From NCBI GenBank assembly GCA_015039315.1, contig WIDE01000047.1, forward strand, positions 60,434 through 124,433: 64,000 nt of DNA, read 5' to 3'. This document shows, in pieces, positions 12,201 to 25,117 of the stretch. The translations under genes and the position numbers were made by a program. Each line of letters starts with the position of its first letter. Within the stretch, counting starts at the first letter, position 1. The stretch is from Clavulina sp. PMI_390. Taxonomy: Eukaryota; Basidiomycota; Agaricomycetes; Cantharellales; Hydnaceae. Under the pieces are notes generated by a model. That model saw only the letters and a list, made by a program, of their open reading frames with translations. It did not search any database and was not told where the DNA came from.

Positions 12201-13358
12201 GTGATCTGCGCGTGCGGAAATATATAATGAGAAGAGACGCTGGTGGGGGGAAGGACGGGACTATTGAGTAACGGTACACTCACAATACGATCCATTGTTC
12301 TCATATACTCCACTGATTTCTCATCCCTAGACCAAGTGACTAGGAACGTGGGCACCACAAGCGTAGAAGTTGCGCCAAATTTACGCATGGCTTGCATTGT
12401 AGTCTCTGGGGTCGGTATCGGAGCCGTCTCTCCTTCATTGACAACATCCCAGAGCAGTATTGGCCGTTGGTTTCGAAGCGGGGTCGCGAGGTGGAGGAAA
12501 ATCCCCATCATATGAAACGGAGGAATGCCCATAGCAGCTGCCAGCGGACTAACATTATCTCGAACAACTGGTTGCTTACAAGGTTAGAATGCAATGTCCC
12601 CACCGAAGAAGGAAGTGTTTTACCCACAAGGGATCTCAGTTATATGGCGAAGGTATTTCTCAGTGATAGGGATGGGTTTCGGGAGCGACGTTGTGCCTGA
12701 CGAGTGAATATAACATCGAATTGCGTTGACATCATCCGCATCAGAGGGCATGGGATATTCCTTCATCGACTCCGACATGACAGCCGTAGGACCCAGGTGA
12801 GGGTACAATTTTGTCACCAATGGGACAGGTATGACACCCAACTGATAGCCTGGTATGTCATGAGCCAGTTGTGTTTTGGCCGCCTCAAGAAGCTCGTGGA
12901 CAGCAGATCCACCACCGACAATTATATCATGGCAATTTGTCTTCCGAAGGAGGTTGACCACTGCAGCGGCCGAGTTGCGATGAGAGATTGGGAGTGCCTG
13001 AAATCATTCGTGTTGAAATGTCACTACTCGTCGACACAATGCAACTAGCAGTAAAAGAGAAGGTTTGAGGCGAAATTCATACCACGTTTCCTGACTGCAT
13101 AATTGCAAGATTGAGCGTCTGATAGATGAGGAAGTTGATCGCGGCGAGGACAGCAATGACTCGTCCAGAATTGGAGGGGATGCCATGCTCATCAAGAGGA
13201 TTCAGAATATGAGCGGCGCAAGCAACAGCTTCCTTGAGCTGCACCCACTCTACCGATCGACCCATACTATGGTCGATGTTATCAAAAGGTGCCAAGAGTG
13301 CATATTTGCCATGAGGGTCAGCTTGAACACACTCTGCAAGCAGTCGACCAAAAGCCAT
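9276..13358 (-). CDS. Adenylate-forming reductase (NRPS-like: adenylation, carrier, thioester reductase)
   Basis: This large multi-exon gene encodes a single-module carboxylic acid reductase. From the N-terminus, the adenylation domain shows HSSGTTSLPKPIPIT (the phosphate-binding A3 core), ILYGGTEF (A5) and YATNDLF (A7-like). A carrier domain follows with FFDQGADSL, whose Ser would carry phosphopantetheine. That Ser codon is split by a 55-nt intron (10954-11008). A Rossmann reductase domain comes next, with VLITGTTGALGS and, further on, GYGESKYVAEK (catalytic Tyr-x3-Lys). The C-terminus ends at 9276. Such enzymes activate an acid as its adenylate, load it on the carrier and release it reductively as aldehyde or alcohol. 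The substrate cannot be read here. No other natural-product gene lies beside it, so it is an orphan rather than part of an obvious cluster. Confidence 0.88.
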
Positions 13359-13957
13359 TGCGTATCAAAGTGAAATAGCATGGTCTTGGACGGAGGCATT
13401 TATAGACCAGAATCGCGTCGCCGGCGCTGTGGTAGGCTCGGTCAATCTGGCCGAGTCTCCGAGGGCAACATTTTGGACGGCGTTCTTGGTTCGGTCGCCG
13501 TTCTGGCTTCGTGACATTCTTCACAGCGGCCAGTGACACATCACAAAGCCCGTCGCGCCGTAATAAGCTAGGCCGTCTCCTTCCTTGTTGCATTACTCAT
13601 TCCCAACAGACAGCTCCGAACGCATAGAGAGGCAGCTCTCCATAGGCCGAGAACCCCCACGAAATGACGCAACTGTGAATCGGATGCCCTGCGTGACCAG
13701 TACTCTGCTCAATTGGTGCCAAAGCTGGGCAAACAGTCATCCAATCTCTGATCCAAGGCGACTCATAGCCCAAATAACTCAAATTCACAAGTTGGTGTGG
13801 TAGAGGAAGAATTGAACAACATCCCCGTGCTTGTGCTTGTTGACACTGATCGTGTCATCGTGAGATCTGACTCACTGCTCTTGGCTCGCTGTCGTTCTTA
13901 TCCTCAAACACAACGAATAGCAGTCATTCCAAACTATCCGTCTGAGCATATTATCAG
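13359..13957. promoter_or_regulatory. Divergent promoter region
   Basis: About 600 bp separate the start codons of the adenylate-forming reductase (-) and the nucleotidyltransferase-like gene (+). Both promoters must lie here or overlap. I cannot name individual sites. Confidence 0.5.
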
Positions 13958-16900
13958 ATGCCGAGAACACTGCCAAGGTCAGGTTTACCCGCACCTCCTT
14001 ATAAGCCTACCTATCGCCGTGGTGGGGACAATGTTCTTGGGGGCGCCACGCCCGGCCCCATTCGCGAACTCATCAACAGCGGAGACTATGGCTCTCTTGG
14101 AGAGCTCGGCCAATCAATTGTGAATCTTCAGCTCTCTTTGTATGCTGAATCGATCAAAGAAGCCGACAGACGCACCTCCTCTATGCAAGCATCTCTCCTT
14201 GAGCAGACCGCGAGCAAAATCGTGGACAACTTGAATGGAGGCGAGGAGGATATCGCTGCCATATCGGCCCTCCCAACCCAGCTTGCGCGCAGAGCTCTCT
14301 GGGAGTCAGAGGGCCTAACGTATTACACATTTCGCACGTTGAAAAACCTCCTCGATAATCAGGATTCAAGCACAGATGTTCCTGGCTCAAGCGACTTCGC
14401 AAAACACGATGTAGACGAGTGGATCTTGGCGAATGAGCGGACCCTCCGCGATGATAGGAAAAGTGATTGGAAGCGAGGTCTTGTGGATTACGATGCTCAT
14501 GCCGACGTCGTGTTCCATCCCTCAACCAAGTCGAGCTCCTCTGCTCGAGTCATTCACCGAGAGAATTTACCTGGGTACACCTTGTTAGACGAGCTTCGCG
14601 CACCAAGCATCTCTATCCAGCCTTCTCTCGCTTCATTCCAGGCAATGTTCAACAAGATCACCAACGGACTGTTGAATGGCCTTGACTGGTCGAACATCTT
14701 CGTTGCAGGTGGTATCGTGTTGTCGACCCTCTCGTCAACGTCCGACGCAGATGTTGAAAAATACATATCGTCTGATATCGATGTGTATATCCACGGTCTC
14801 GACCCTGTGGCAGCCAATCAAAAGGTTCAGCATATCTGTGATGTGTGGAAATCGAACCTTCCAGAGTCGGCTCGTGGAAAGACCTTGGTAGTGCGCAACT
14901 CGCGAACGATTACGTTCTTTTCAGAATACCCTGTCAAGCGGCTGCAGGTTGTGCTGAAGCTGGTCGGAAGTCCTAAGGAGGTACTTCTAAACTTTGACCT
15001 GGATATTTGCGCGATGGGTTATGACGGAACAAGCCTGATCATGCTCCCAAGAGCAGCGCGAGCGTTGGAAAGTAAGTGATCTATTCTAAACGCAAGTTAT
15101 AAGGTACTTACGAACCATCGCTTGCTGCCGCTTTCAGCCGGGTACAACATCTTCACAATGGATTTGATCCAAGGCCATTATCTGGGGGAACGTCGAGCGT
15201 CCCAAGAATCCAGGTGAGAAACCATCGGAGAAACCCCTCAGTGTCACTTACGGTACACAACTACAGAGTATTTAAGTATGCAGACAAGGTCCGTGGATGT
15301 ATCCGAAGCATTTGCATCTGCGCGTCGAGTTGTTCAGGCGTCGCCGAATATTACCCCCCCCCCCCCCCCCCCCCTTCTAATGGATAGGGCTACGGAATAC
15401 GCATACTTCCCCGCTATGTGGATTCACTAGCCAGAACATTCCCTGCTGGATCTGGCGTAGAGACTAATTATAGGACGAGATACTATGGAACTCCAGGTAA
15501 TGAACCTCGTGCACCTTATCTTGAGGCAGTGGCAGTCCGTGCTGCAAAGTGGACTCAGAAAGCCATAAAAAGGTGCAGTTGCCTCTGACTCCGTCTTTGT
15601 TGCTCAATTTCTCCACTTTGCCTTGCCGAAGGCTACCATGTTGATTCAGCTAAAAGTGGATCTTGGTTCTGTAGGTATGTGCAATATAGCGCTTGGGGTG
15701 GTCGAAATCGGATGAAGACCACAGGTGGCCTTATGGAGTTCACACATGCCATGCTCGAGGAACGTTCCATTGTCACCTCAGAGCCGGGTGGGCGCAGCTG
15801 CTTGACGAGCTTTGAAGTTCTCATGCGGCATGTCGAGCTTTGGAGGGAAAAGGTCAAGGGACACATTGCGTGCGTCGTTACTTATATCCAAATCAGCAGG
15901 ATGTAGTTTCGTATTAGTTGAGGCTATTGACTTTTTCATAATCCAGTATGACCGAAGAAGATTGGGCATCCAACAACTACGATGATGGTCCTACGGGCTA
16001 CGACGACTCCCCCAACTACATATGGGGCAAGGACTTCAATCTCGAATATTTCAAGCACTCCCTAGAGAAATATAACGAGAAAGACTACACGGCGTTCTGT
16101 GACAGCTGCGACGAAATTATGGAAGGGGAGCGTGGTGGAGAAGAAATCGATCTCGATGGTATGCCTAATCACTGCAATATGCTCTTATCCTTCTCATGCC
16201 CTCATCTGACTTGACCCATACCTCGTGGTCGTCTCTTGGGTGGCTATCTAGCGATCGGCGAAACTCGCCGCGTCTCTTTCGCGACAGATCTGTCATCTCT
16301 CCTTGAACCAAAAGGAGATGTCATCTTACTATTCTTTGCTGCTCCCGGGTTTGCTCACTTCGCCAACAAGCTCGTGAATGCTGCTCTCCAGGACCGAGGT
16401 CTTGCCCTCCCAAGCCCAACCGTGGAGACGGCAAACATGATTGATGTATTGGGGTCATATACGCGTCAGCATGATGACGATGAAGAAGTTCCGATGGAGA
16501 TGCTGAGGTGGAGGATCAATTCTATCGTTGGATGGCAGCAGATAGACCGCAGAATTGATGAGTGCGTCCACGTATCTTTTTGCTTGAGCACCTTCTCCCT
16601 GCCTGTCAATGCGCCAATGCGTGGCTCAATGGATTCTTGCTGCTCTCTGAATAACGATGGTGTTACCTCGGCCCTCCCTCTGACGATTTTTCATTGGTCA
16701 TTTTGCTCATCATACATGAAGAGTATTCGAGATTTTGTGGTCCTTCTATCGCGCCTTTGGCGAAGTCAGAATGCTCTCACCCGACCTTCACCGCAAGTTC
16801 TTCACTGAGGTAGGGAGACGTGCTATCCGGCCTTCACCTGCGGATGAGTATGCTAGTTTCAGTCGGTGGGTGCTGCGAGGTGCGCCAAGTATCAATTCTA

Positions 16901-17010
16901 GCTATGGCGGGAGGGGACAGGGGTTCTTTGGATGGACAGATGAGGACGAGTTTGAGGATGGGGAGGAGCAGGACGGTCGAAATGAAAATGATGACGATTT
17001 CTTTGACTAA
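13958..17010 (+). CDS. Nucleotidyltransferase-fold-like protein of unknown function
   Basis: A long first exon (13958 to about 15072) is followed by several short exons and ends at TAA 17008. Residues around 250-290 read NIFVAGGIVLSTL, then SDIDVYIHGL. This is the glycine turn plus Asp-x-Asp pair typical of the nucleotidyltransferase fold, and the same motif recurs in many uncharacterised Agaricomycete proteins. Further on are a conserved LNFDLDICAMGYDG segment, a central region rich in Tyr and Asp, and an acidic C-terminal tail. One intron carries a 21-base poly-C run. The enzymatic activity, if any, is unknown, and the Asp-x-Asp motif is the only basis for the fold suggestion. Exon joins after 15500 are less certain than the first half. 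Confidence 0.6.
15354..15374 (+). repeat. Poly-C homopolymer, 21 bases
   Basis: This is an uninterrupted run of 21 cytosines inside an intron of the nucleotidyltransferase-like gene, just upstream of the acceptor TAATGGATAG. The length may be imprecise, as such runs are error-prone in sequencing. Confidence 0.95.
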
Positions 17011-17299
17011 GGGTTAGTCATGCCATGCAGATGATTCACGGGACGATTGTATAACTTCCGGGGGGTAGTTGGAACGTTGCATCGCTCAAAGCATGTCGGC
17101 TAAACTCTTGCGCCGCGAGTGGTCTCGAGATCAAGTCCTTTATTATCGTGTCAACGCAGTACATTCCTGGCGCAATCTAAATGCGTATATCAAATAAAAC
17201 TTTTCCCCATCTGTGATCGTAAACTCATCCGCAAGCTCAGTGCTTTGGACTACCAGACTATAGGAAAAAGCTCGTGGCTCGCGCTGCAGTACCCTCCTT

Positions 17300-18853
17300 C
17301 TACCAGATGAAAGGGAACATGACCTTGCGCCCGCGGGGGTACTTGTCGCCAAACTCCTTCTTGTAGGCACGGTGCTTCTTTGCTGCCCAAATAACCATTT
17401 GGCCCACCGAAACAACCAGGAAAATAGCAACTGTCACCAGAAAAACGTAGTAGTTGTTGATGGACAAAGGTGGAGGAAACATATGTCAGAAATAGGAATG
17501 GAAAAGCCATTATTAGCAAAAGCTCACCAATAGGTGAAGCTGTAACGGCAGTGATGGCCACCCAAGCCATGGTCTCAGCGAAATAGTTCGGGCACGTCAC
17601 AAGCTCGAACAGTCCGCCTCTAGGGATTCCACGAGTCTTTGTCCCAGCGGGGCGCAGAGCACGGAGCGTCAAATGCGCGGAGAGATTGAAGAGTTCCGAG
17701 ACCTAAGAGTGAAGCCCTGATGGTTAAGGAGCCGAAATCACATAGGGGGAAATAGGAAACGCACCACGAACAGTGCGCCCCAACCTAGCAGCCACTTATC
17801 GCTGTTGAACAGTGTACCGTTCAACCTCGGGGCAGAGTACCAGGGGCCATAAACAGCACCAGCAAGGAAGAGACCAGAAAGGATCCAATAGTGCGCCGAG
17901 CTATGATGGAAGAGATGGGAAACAGTCAGATACGGTTCGTGAGTGAAAGTGTGCAAGACTTCAATGAACGAGGGCATGAGGAATATGCTTTTACTTTTTC
18001 ACAATATTTCGTGCTGGCATGGTGGCATGTGAAAAGCGATGGACACTGGAGGATTAGGAAAATTTCAAGGGAGTTAAAACTAGTTTTGATGCATTCTCAA
18101 CTCAGCAAACGGAGAGCGAATACTCACAATAGCGTCTCGAGCTCTCGCTTGACGTAGTGCGCCAAAACGAGGGCGTAAACGAGCTGTTGGAGTCGTGAAT
18201 GCTGGAAGTCTGAGCGGAAGAAGACTTTGGGGAGGTGATAGATCAGAGGATGGATGAATAGCGGGCCAATCTGGGCAATTGCAGGTCGATATGCAGGTCC
18301 GTGGTTATGGAAGCAATGAGGAGATTGGGAAGGATGAGTCAGAATGGGATCCAGGCAATGCGATCTAGCCAGAATGTCTGGGCGAAACACTCACGTATTC
18401 AATTACGAAGACTGTCTGCCAGCTGATTTGTGGGCCCAGATCCTTCACCCACAACTCGACCTCGGCTGCTTCCCCACCAGTCTTCGCCAGCTCTGCGCCC
18501 TTGTTGGCATCGAAGACCACCTCTGCAACAGTCTTTTCATCCGCAAGTGCTGGTTTCGCGTTAGGCAGAGATAGTTTTTGACGGTAAATCGTAAACTAAA
18601 AAGTCCAAAAGGTTATATGCGTGACACGCAAGATATGACGTGGGCATTAGAGGGCGAACAACATCAAAGTAGACGGAAACCAAGATTAGGGGCTCACCCT
18701 TGGGAATTTGGCCGCGAGGGCTTTCTTGACTTCGTCAACTCGCAGCGTCTGCGCTGTCTTGCCCGGGAATTCGAGGGTTACCGGCAGGCCCTTCGCGACT
18801 TGCGGCGCGCGTCCTGATGCATTTGCGGGCTTGATGGTCACTTTCAGAGACAT
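17300..18853 (-). CDS. TSC13: Very-long-chain enoyl-CoA reductase (TSC13 family)
   Basis: This ER membrane enzyme catalyses the last step of very-long-chain fatty acid elongation, reducing trans-2-enoyl-CoA with NADPH. The N-terminus (MSLKVTIKPAN onward) is the ubiquitin-like region found in this family. The C-terminal steroid-reductase domain shows GIPRGGLFELVTCPNYFAE and ends GRKVMFPFIW. A short internal exon (about 18040-18090) restores the family block FVHRFSHATMPARNI before SAHYWILSG, which confirms the model. Several hydrophobic segments fit a multi-pass ER protein. I chose ATG 18853. An in-frame ATG at 18874 would add seven residues (MAVLTHQ). No defects are seen. Confidence 0.93.
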
Positions 18854-19515
18854 CTGATGTGTCAAAACAGCCATTTGAAGATACCAGAATGAGATAGATG
18901 CTCGGAGTCGGGCTCAGGGATAATCAGCGCACCGTTGGGGTTTTTGTGGGCAACTCAAGAACTCTGTGACGGAGCGTGACAGTCTCTCACAAGATGACCA
19001 TGCGCGCTCGTCTCGGGCGGCGTCAAAAGAAATGGCGTCGATAATGATCGAAGACTGGGATAACTGCGAAAAATCTGAACGTGTGATTAAATAAGGACCG
19101 GTTGAATTTTCATTAAGATTCAGGGATCCATAATGCCTTTAGAGTCAACGCCGGCCGACCGTCGCATGTAGCTTCGCGCAATCAGCAACGGTGAGCCCAT
19201 CTTACTTAGGTACCACTGGCGATAATGGAGTCATTAGGTAGTACTTCCGAGTCATGTGCATCATCTTGTTACCAATTTGTACAATGCATTGAAGTTGAAA
19301 GAGTGAACGGACGGACGACGACAAATGCTGCCGCTGCTGCCTACATTTCGAACTCCTAAGGAGATGTCGCTCATGAAAAATGGGTAAGCGGTTGAATGAA
19401 CACACGCTAGAAAGTGATGATATTGGCCGATAAACATTGCAAGCGAGCTACAAACGAGTTGAGAGCTCGATGGGTGAATGAAATCGATGAGTCCTACTGG
19501 ATGGCCTAACAGTTT
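18854..19515. other. Intergenic spacer, no gene seen
   Basis: This is the upstream region of TSC13 and the downstream region of MUB1, both on the minus strand. No frame with supporting features is present, and the TSC13 promoter is expected here. Confidence 0.55.
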
Positions 19516-22500
19516 TTAGTCGACGCCCATATCAACATCCTGACCCCCGGGTCCGGCGCTTGGAATAGCAGCACTGCTACTAGCTCTGGACCCAGAAGAC
19601 GTAGGTAGCGCACCCGTCCTCCCACCTCGCGCTGGCAGTTCATCAAACAAGACTGTATCTCGGGTGTCTCGAGACTGCTGCATTGCTAGTTGTGCCTCTC
19701 GGCTGCGTCTTCTCTCTCGCTCGTCTTCTTCATCGTCATCATCTTCGCCCCGCCAATCGCTCGACAACCCAAACTCGCGCTGATCTTCCAGCTCAACAGG
19801 CGGCCACACTGTCCCAGGTCTACTGCCCCTCCCTCGCCAGCTAGGCCGCTGTGGTGAGCGGATTGGAGAAGTCGCCGTTGTGCTGGATGGATGCGGAGCG
19901 ACACTGTTTGTGGCTATAGGAGATGGTAATTGAGATTGGGTCTGATGAGATGGCAGACCCTGGGGTTGGTAGTCAGTTCCCGTGGTGTGACGAGACGATG
20001 CTGGGCTTCGTGGCTGAGAAGTAGTCCAACCGGTGGCGAGGATACTTGTGCTCCCACTTGCAGTTCTAGGGGAACCAGCAGCGGGGTAAAGTGCAAGCCC
20101 TATCTGTGACGGAGGAGGCGCAATTGGCCGTGAGTGGCCTCTCGATGCTGTGGCGCTCCCAGTGCTCCCTACGCTAGACACACCGAGTCCGGCAAAAATG
20201 CCCCCAACCGGGGCCATTGGGCCTATCGGAGGACCTGAGTAGCGGTAAGAGGTTGCGCTAGGTGGTTGCGAAACCGACAGAGATCGGAAAGGCGTTCGTA
20301 CTGTATTAGGTTGTTGAGATTGAGGTTGAGAAGACGCGGATGCAGGTGAGTGGGAGGAGATGCGAGTGACGGACGACCCTGCAACAGAGTTGAGGGGAGA
20401 GGCAGAGACAGAACCAGACGCAGATGCTGGGAGACTGATATGCAAGACGGGTCTTCCCACTCCTGGTCCAAGGGTCGCAGCTCGGATTGGAGATGTGACA
20501 GATCCGGTCGCCACAGATTCAGGAACGCTGTCTAGTTCTGCTTGTGATCGCCCGTGGCGGATATCAACCTGCGGCCGTGGGCGTTGCTGGTGGGCATCTC
20601 GAGGTTGGCGCTGCATTACAATAGTCGTGCCTATCATACCTGGATCAAAGAGCGTTCCGCCATCGTCGCCAGTGGGCCGCACTGGAGCAGGGTCGGCAGC
20701 GCGCCTGCAAGAAAACAAATGAGATGAGAAAGTAAGATATTATTATCAAAAAGAAGGATGGTGTACGAATGTAAAGATGGTGGTGATAAGATGTATATCC
20801 AAGAATGCAGACGAGCCAGAGAGCAATGACTCACTCTGGTGGGCCCACTTGCCCCACTCCCGTCTCTGGAGCCGTCACAACCCAGCCTGCAGCATCTGCA
20901 CCACCAGTGGGACCGGGTACCACAACCCCTGCATCTGCATCTGCAGCTGCGTCAGGGTTTCCGCCTACAATTACATTTGCACCTGCACCTCCTGCACCAC
21001 CTCCAGCTCCTGGTCCACCTGTAGGAGCGCCTGCCCCCGTGGCAGCAGCAGCTGCTGCTGCAAGTGCCGCGGCACCATCTTCCCCCTCTTCCCGCTGATT
21101 ACACCAAAAGCGATGTCCCTCTGCCCATGCACGGCTCTGACATTCTTTCCCACAGTACTTGGCCTTTCGGCACCTTCTGCATTTCGCAAACTCACGTGGG
21201 AACTGCTCCCATCGCCCACATGTCATGCTCGCGCACTGGCGGATCCCTCCACGCGACTCGTCCTTGCGACACGCGTTACGCATGATGACACCTGCCCAGT
21301 ACTGGATCTCAGGTGGAAGGCGGAGGAGCGTTGGCTCTGAAGGAGATGGTCGGAACGTAAACCGTTCCACGAGCGAGAAGATGTTAGGCGAGCGGTCCGG
21401 ATTCGGCGACGGATTTTGCACCTGAGACTGGCCGGATCGGGTCTGCTGGGAGGTAGCAGACCCATCAAGGGTGGCAGGTGCTGTGGAAGGCTTGGTGCCT
21501 ACTGAAGCAGTGGTGGGGTCAGTACTCGGTCGAGCCGCTGATGGTGCCGTCGATGGAGGCATTCCCGATGCACTCGTTGATAGGGCTGTTGTTGTCGTTG
21601 TTGTCCCACGTGGCTCATAGAAGGCCTGGCGAACATAGGGATACTTGCTGAGATACGCCAAAAGCTGGAGCGAGAGCAGCACATCCTCGTCTTGGAAAGG
21701 ACCATGTTGCTGAGCATACTGCTGTTGCAAGTGATGGAGGTGCTGGGTATGGGCGTGTGCATGGTGTGGGTGAGGATGGGTATTCAGAGTAGGTTGCAGC
21801 TGAGGTTGTGCCTGATGCATGTGGGCATGCGGATGAGGAAGAGCACCCCCGGCGCCGCGGTTGGGAGCACCTGGGCCTTGTGTCTGAGCCTGGGTTTGGG
21901 TCTGCCCCTGGGCTTGAGCTTGCGTAGTAGCTTGCGTGGGCGTGGTCTGGGGAAGCATCGGCTGAGCTCCTGCCCCTCCTTGGACAGGCGTGCGGGCGGT
22001 TTGCGTTGTGGGAGAAACATGTGCTGGCTGCTGAACGGGTGATCGGCTCGCATCGGCCGTGCCTGGGCCTTCCACGCCCTCCATAACCTCATCCACCGGG
22101 CCTGTGCCAATAGCAGCCGCGCCTGGACGAGGTGTTGCCTCCACAGTCATAGTCATGGTTGCCATAGGAGTCAACCCTGCACCGATTGCCCGTGGCGTCG
22201 CAGCAGTAACGGTAGCAGCGGGCCCAGTGCCACCAGTGACAGTCGGGACAGGAGCAGCAGGTGGGGCAGCAGGGACTGCACCTGGAGCACCAGGGGGCGC
22301 ACCCATCGCAAGGTCTTCATCCTCCATATTCCCTACTCCTCCTACACCCACTCCCATCCCCATCGCACGGTCCATCGCACCTCCTACACCAACACCAACG
22401 CCGTCAAAATCACCGACGACGCTTGCACCAGCGTCGAAAATATCAATGCCCTCGTCCCCAACGACCCTTGGGGCCGCAGCGGGTGCTTGACCATGGCCAT

Positions 22501-25117
22501 GAGCAGCACCACCAGGTCCCACGGAAGGCGGGATGAGCGTCGACCGCCTAGCCGCGCGAGCTTGAGCCTGGGCCTGAGATTGCTGGTGCTCATCAACCTC
22601 TGCCTCAGTGCCCGTATCGTCCATATCCGTCTCGCCTGCTGAACTACGGCTCCGGGTATCCTCTCTATCTCGTTCTCTCTCGCGGTCACGGGTAGCGCGG
22701 CGGGCAGCAGACGACGTCGCGCGTGTTCTGGTCATGCTAGAACCAGTGCCGGATCCAGACGCAATTGGGGCAGAAAACAGTGCAGAAGCGGACGAAGCAG
22801 TTGACGAAGGATGCGACAAATGTGATAGGTGTGCTGGATGCCCTCGTATCGTGCCGCTCCTCTCCCGACTTCCCATCTCGCTGTCATCATCAGCACGCTG
22901 GCTGTGGTTGTTGGAGGGAGCAGTGTCGCTCTCATCGTTCATAGATTCGTCTCCTTCGCCCTCGTTCTCCTCATCAGCATCATTCCCTGGCGTCATGGAA
23001 CGCACAGGTGTGCTAGCCTCACTCCTGTCGCCCTGGCTTTCTGCGTCTCCACCAATTGCAATGTTTGTAGCAACACTCACATCCGAAAGTGTGGACGCTG
23101 TTGTAACATCGGACATGAAGGACGATGTGTTGGAGGCGATTGAGAGCGATGGGCGGTCGAGTGCGCGGAGGTGTTGGGTAATAGGGTTCGCGTTAGGTTG
23201 TGTGGTTGCAAGATCTATAGGAGGGTCAGATTGAGGATGAGGATGGGGATGATGGGGGTTTGGATGGTGGACGTAGACAGGCGCATGAGGATGTTGAGGT
23301 GGTTGAGCAACGGCATGCGAGAGGAGTGGAGCAGGGGGTGGATGCGAATGTGAATGCGAGTGCGAGTGAGGATGAGAGGTTGAAGCATGCAGTCGAGCTC
23401 GAGAGGATGAGGCAACGTCGGGAGCTGTAGCCCCATCAGCCATCTCCTCATCCCCATCTGCATCCTCCTCACGAGTAGAGGCCGCTGTTGAAGCAGCTGC
23501 GGCGACGTTGGACCTCGATGGACCAGCAGCAGGAGCTGTTTGTCCAAGGGTCTGTGAATGAGCGGCCCTCAACCTCCGCTCATGAGCGTGCGCTTGGGCC
23601 TCGGCAAGTGTCATTCCGCGGGTCATTGTCACTTCTCCCTGTCCTAGCTCGATGCTACTAGTATGAGCAACGACCTCACTTCTGCCTTCTCTCCTGCTCC
23701 GATGCTCCCGATCCCGATCGCGGTCCCGCCTCTCCCTGGGCGCCCCGCTTCCTGTGGCGCTAGGAACGACGGCAAATCCTTTCCCGGCCAGCCATACTTC
23801 TAGAACTCTGCCGACGACCTCGAGCATCCCTGCCTGAACGACCCGTGCTCGAATAGGCTCAGAGCCACGCACGCCAACATTGACGACGCATTGGAACGCA
23901 AGCGAGAAGCGGTGGGCGGCGGGGGCTGAGAATGGAGGGAAGTGGGGACGTGGTGGAGGTTGAGCTGCATTGGGATTTAAGGGGTGAGCCGTGCTAGTGG
24001 TAGAAGTGGAAGACGAAGACGAAGGGCGCTGGTTGGAAGATGTCGATGACGCGGGAAATGTGAGCTCTCTCGAGGTGTTTGAGTGAGCAGAAGCAGGAGG
24101 GACTTGTGGTGATGCAGCGCCAGTTCCTGCTCCTGATAGAGGAGGCACCCATGCCAAGGACGGATCAGCACGTATCGCCGCGTTGACCGCCTCCCTCATT
24201 GTGAGGGGCGCACTCCCTCGTATTGTCGCATCACGTATGATGTCCCTCGCCGCGATTGCTAGACGCTCTTCTCTTGCTGCCGTCTCAACCGCTGGCGAAA
24301 CGCCCCTTCCCATCCCATGGCCACCACCAACACTCAGCACACCCTCAACGCGCCGGTAGGCAATGTCCTGTCCTGGTGGAATTAGTCCATAGAAATGGCG
24401 CGGGTTCTCAGGAGGAGGCGGGCGGGTGCAGAATTCGAGAAGCATGCGGACGAGGGCTTCAAGGCCGCCATCGACAGTGAGGATCTCGCGGATGCGTGGT
24501 GAGGTCGATGTCAGATACGTCAGGTGCGTGAGGGAGTTGGTTAATGGTAAAGCGGAGGTTGCGTCGAGGGCTGCAGGAACACGATGCAGGTGAATGGGAA
24601 TTGCAAGACGGAGTTCGACGGAGACGGGCGTCGATATATATTGATGATAAAGAATGATCGCAGCGACGATTGAGCCCCCGAATGATGGTGCCCGTCAAGT
24701 CGGAAGAACACGATCAGAGTGCGCAATTCGCCAATAAACACAGGAGTCCAGAACGGATGCGTCCGAGGATAAGGGTATCGCAGGTCGGTAGCACAACATT
24801 GCATGTCATTTTTTGAGAACATGCATCCATTGATGAGTAAGTGGTACGCCGAATATATGAGAGTAATAATGTGTCGAGGAGCAGCAGAGAGGACAACGGT
24901 AACGTCAGTAAGCAAAGCAACAAAGGCCAGTCAATGATTCGAGCACGTCAAAGCGCACACACAACACTACCACGCGCGTATAGTCGTTCTCCGAGTGGAA
25001 AACCGAGGAATGCAATAAATATAGAATAAGCCACTCACCGCGACGATCGTAAAGTTGGGCTGTGATGCAGACGCTCGCGCGGCCTTGACTCGTAAAGCTG
25101 AAGTTGCCCTCTCTCAT
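19516..25117 (-). CDS. MUB1: MYND zinc finger protein MUB1/samB
   Basis: Three exons (25117-25039, 24570-20835, 20704-19516) join in phase to 1,667 residues. The N-terminus MREGNFSFTSQGRASVCI plus LTHLTYLTSTSPRIREI matches fungal MUB1/samB proteins. In yeast MUB1 works with the E3 ligase UBR2 to ubiquitinate the proteasome regulator RPN4; in Aspergillus samB affects morphogenesis. The MYND finger sits near the end of exon 2: CASMTCGRWEQF, then CRRCRKAKYCGKECQ, then HRFWC. The rest is long low-complexity sequence rich in Ala, Pro, Gln, Thr and Ser, with His-Ser and His-Pro runs. This makes the protein longer than the yeast homologue, as I recall it, and opens long spurious frames on the other strand. 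The first intron is 468 nt, much longer than usual here. Confidence 0.92.

Noticed and set aside
22059..23234. Long plus-strand frames opposite MUB1
   Set aside because: They are repetitive shadows of the GC-rich, low-complexity MUB1 exon; the minus strand has an intact 1,667-residue protein with a MYND finger and family-specific N-terminus.
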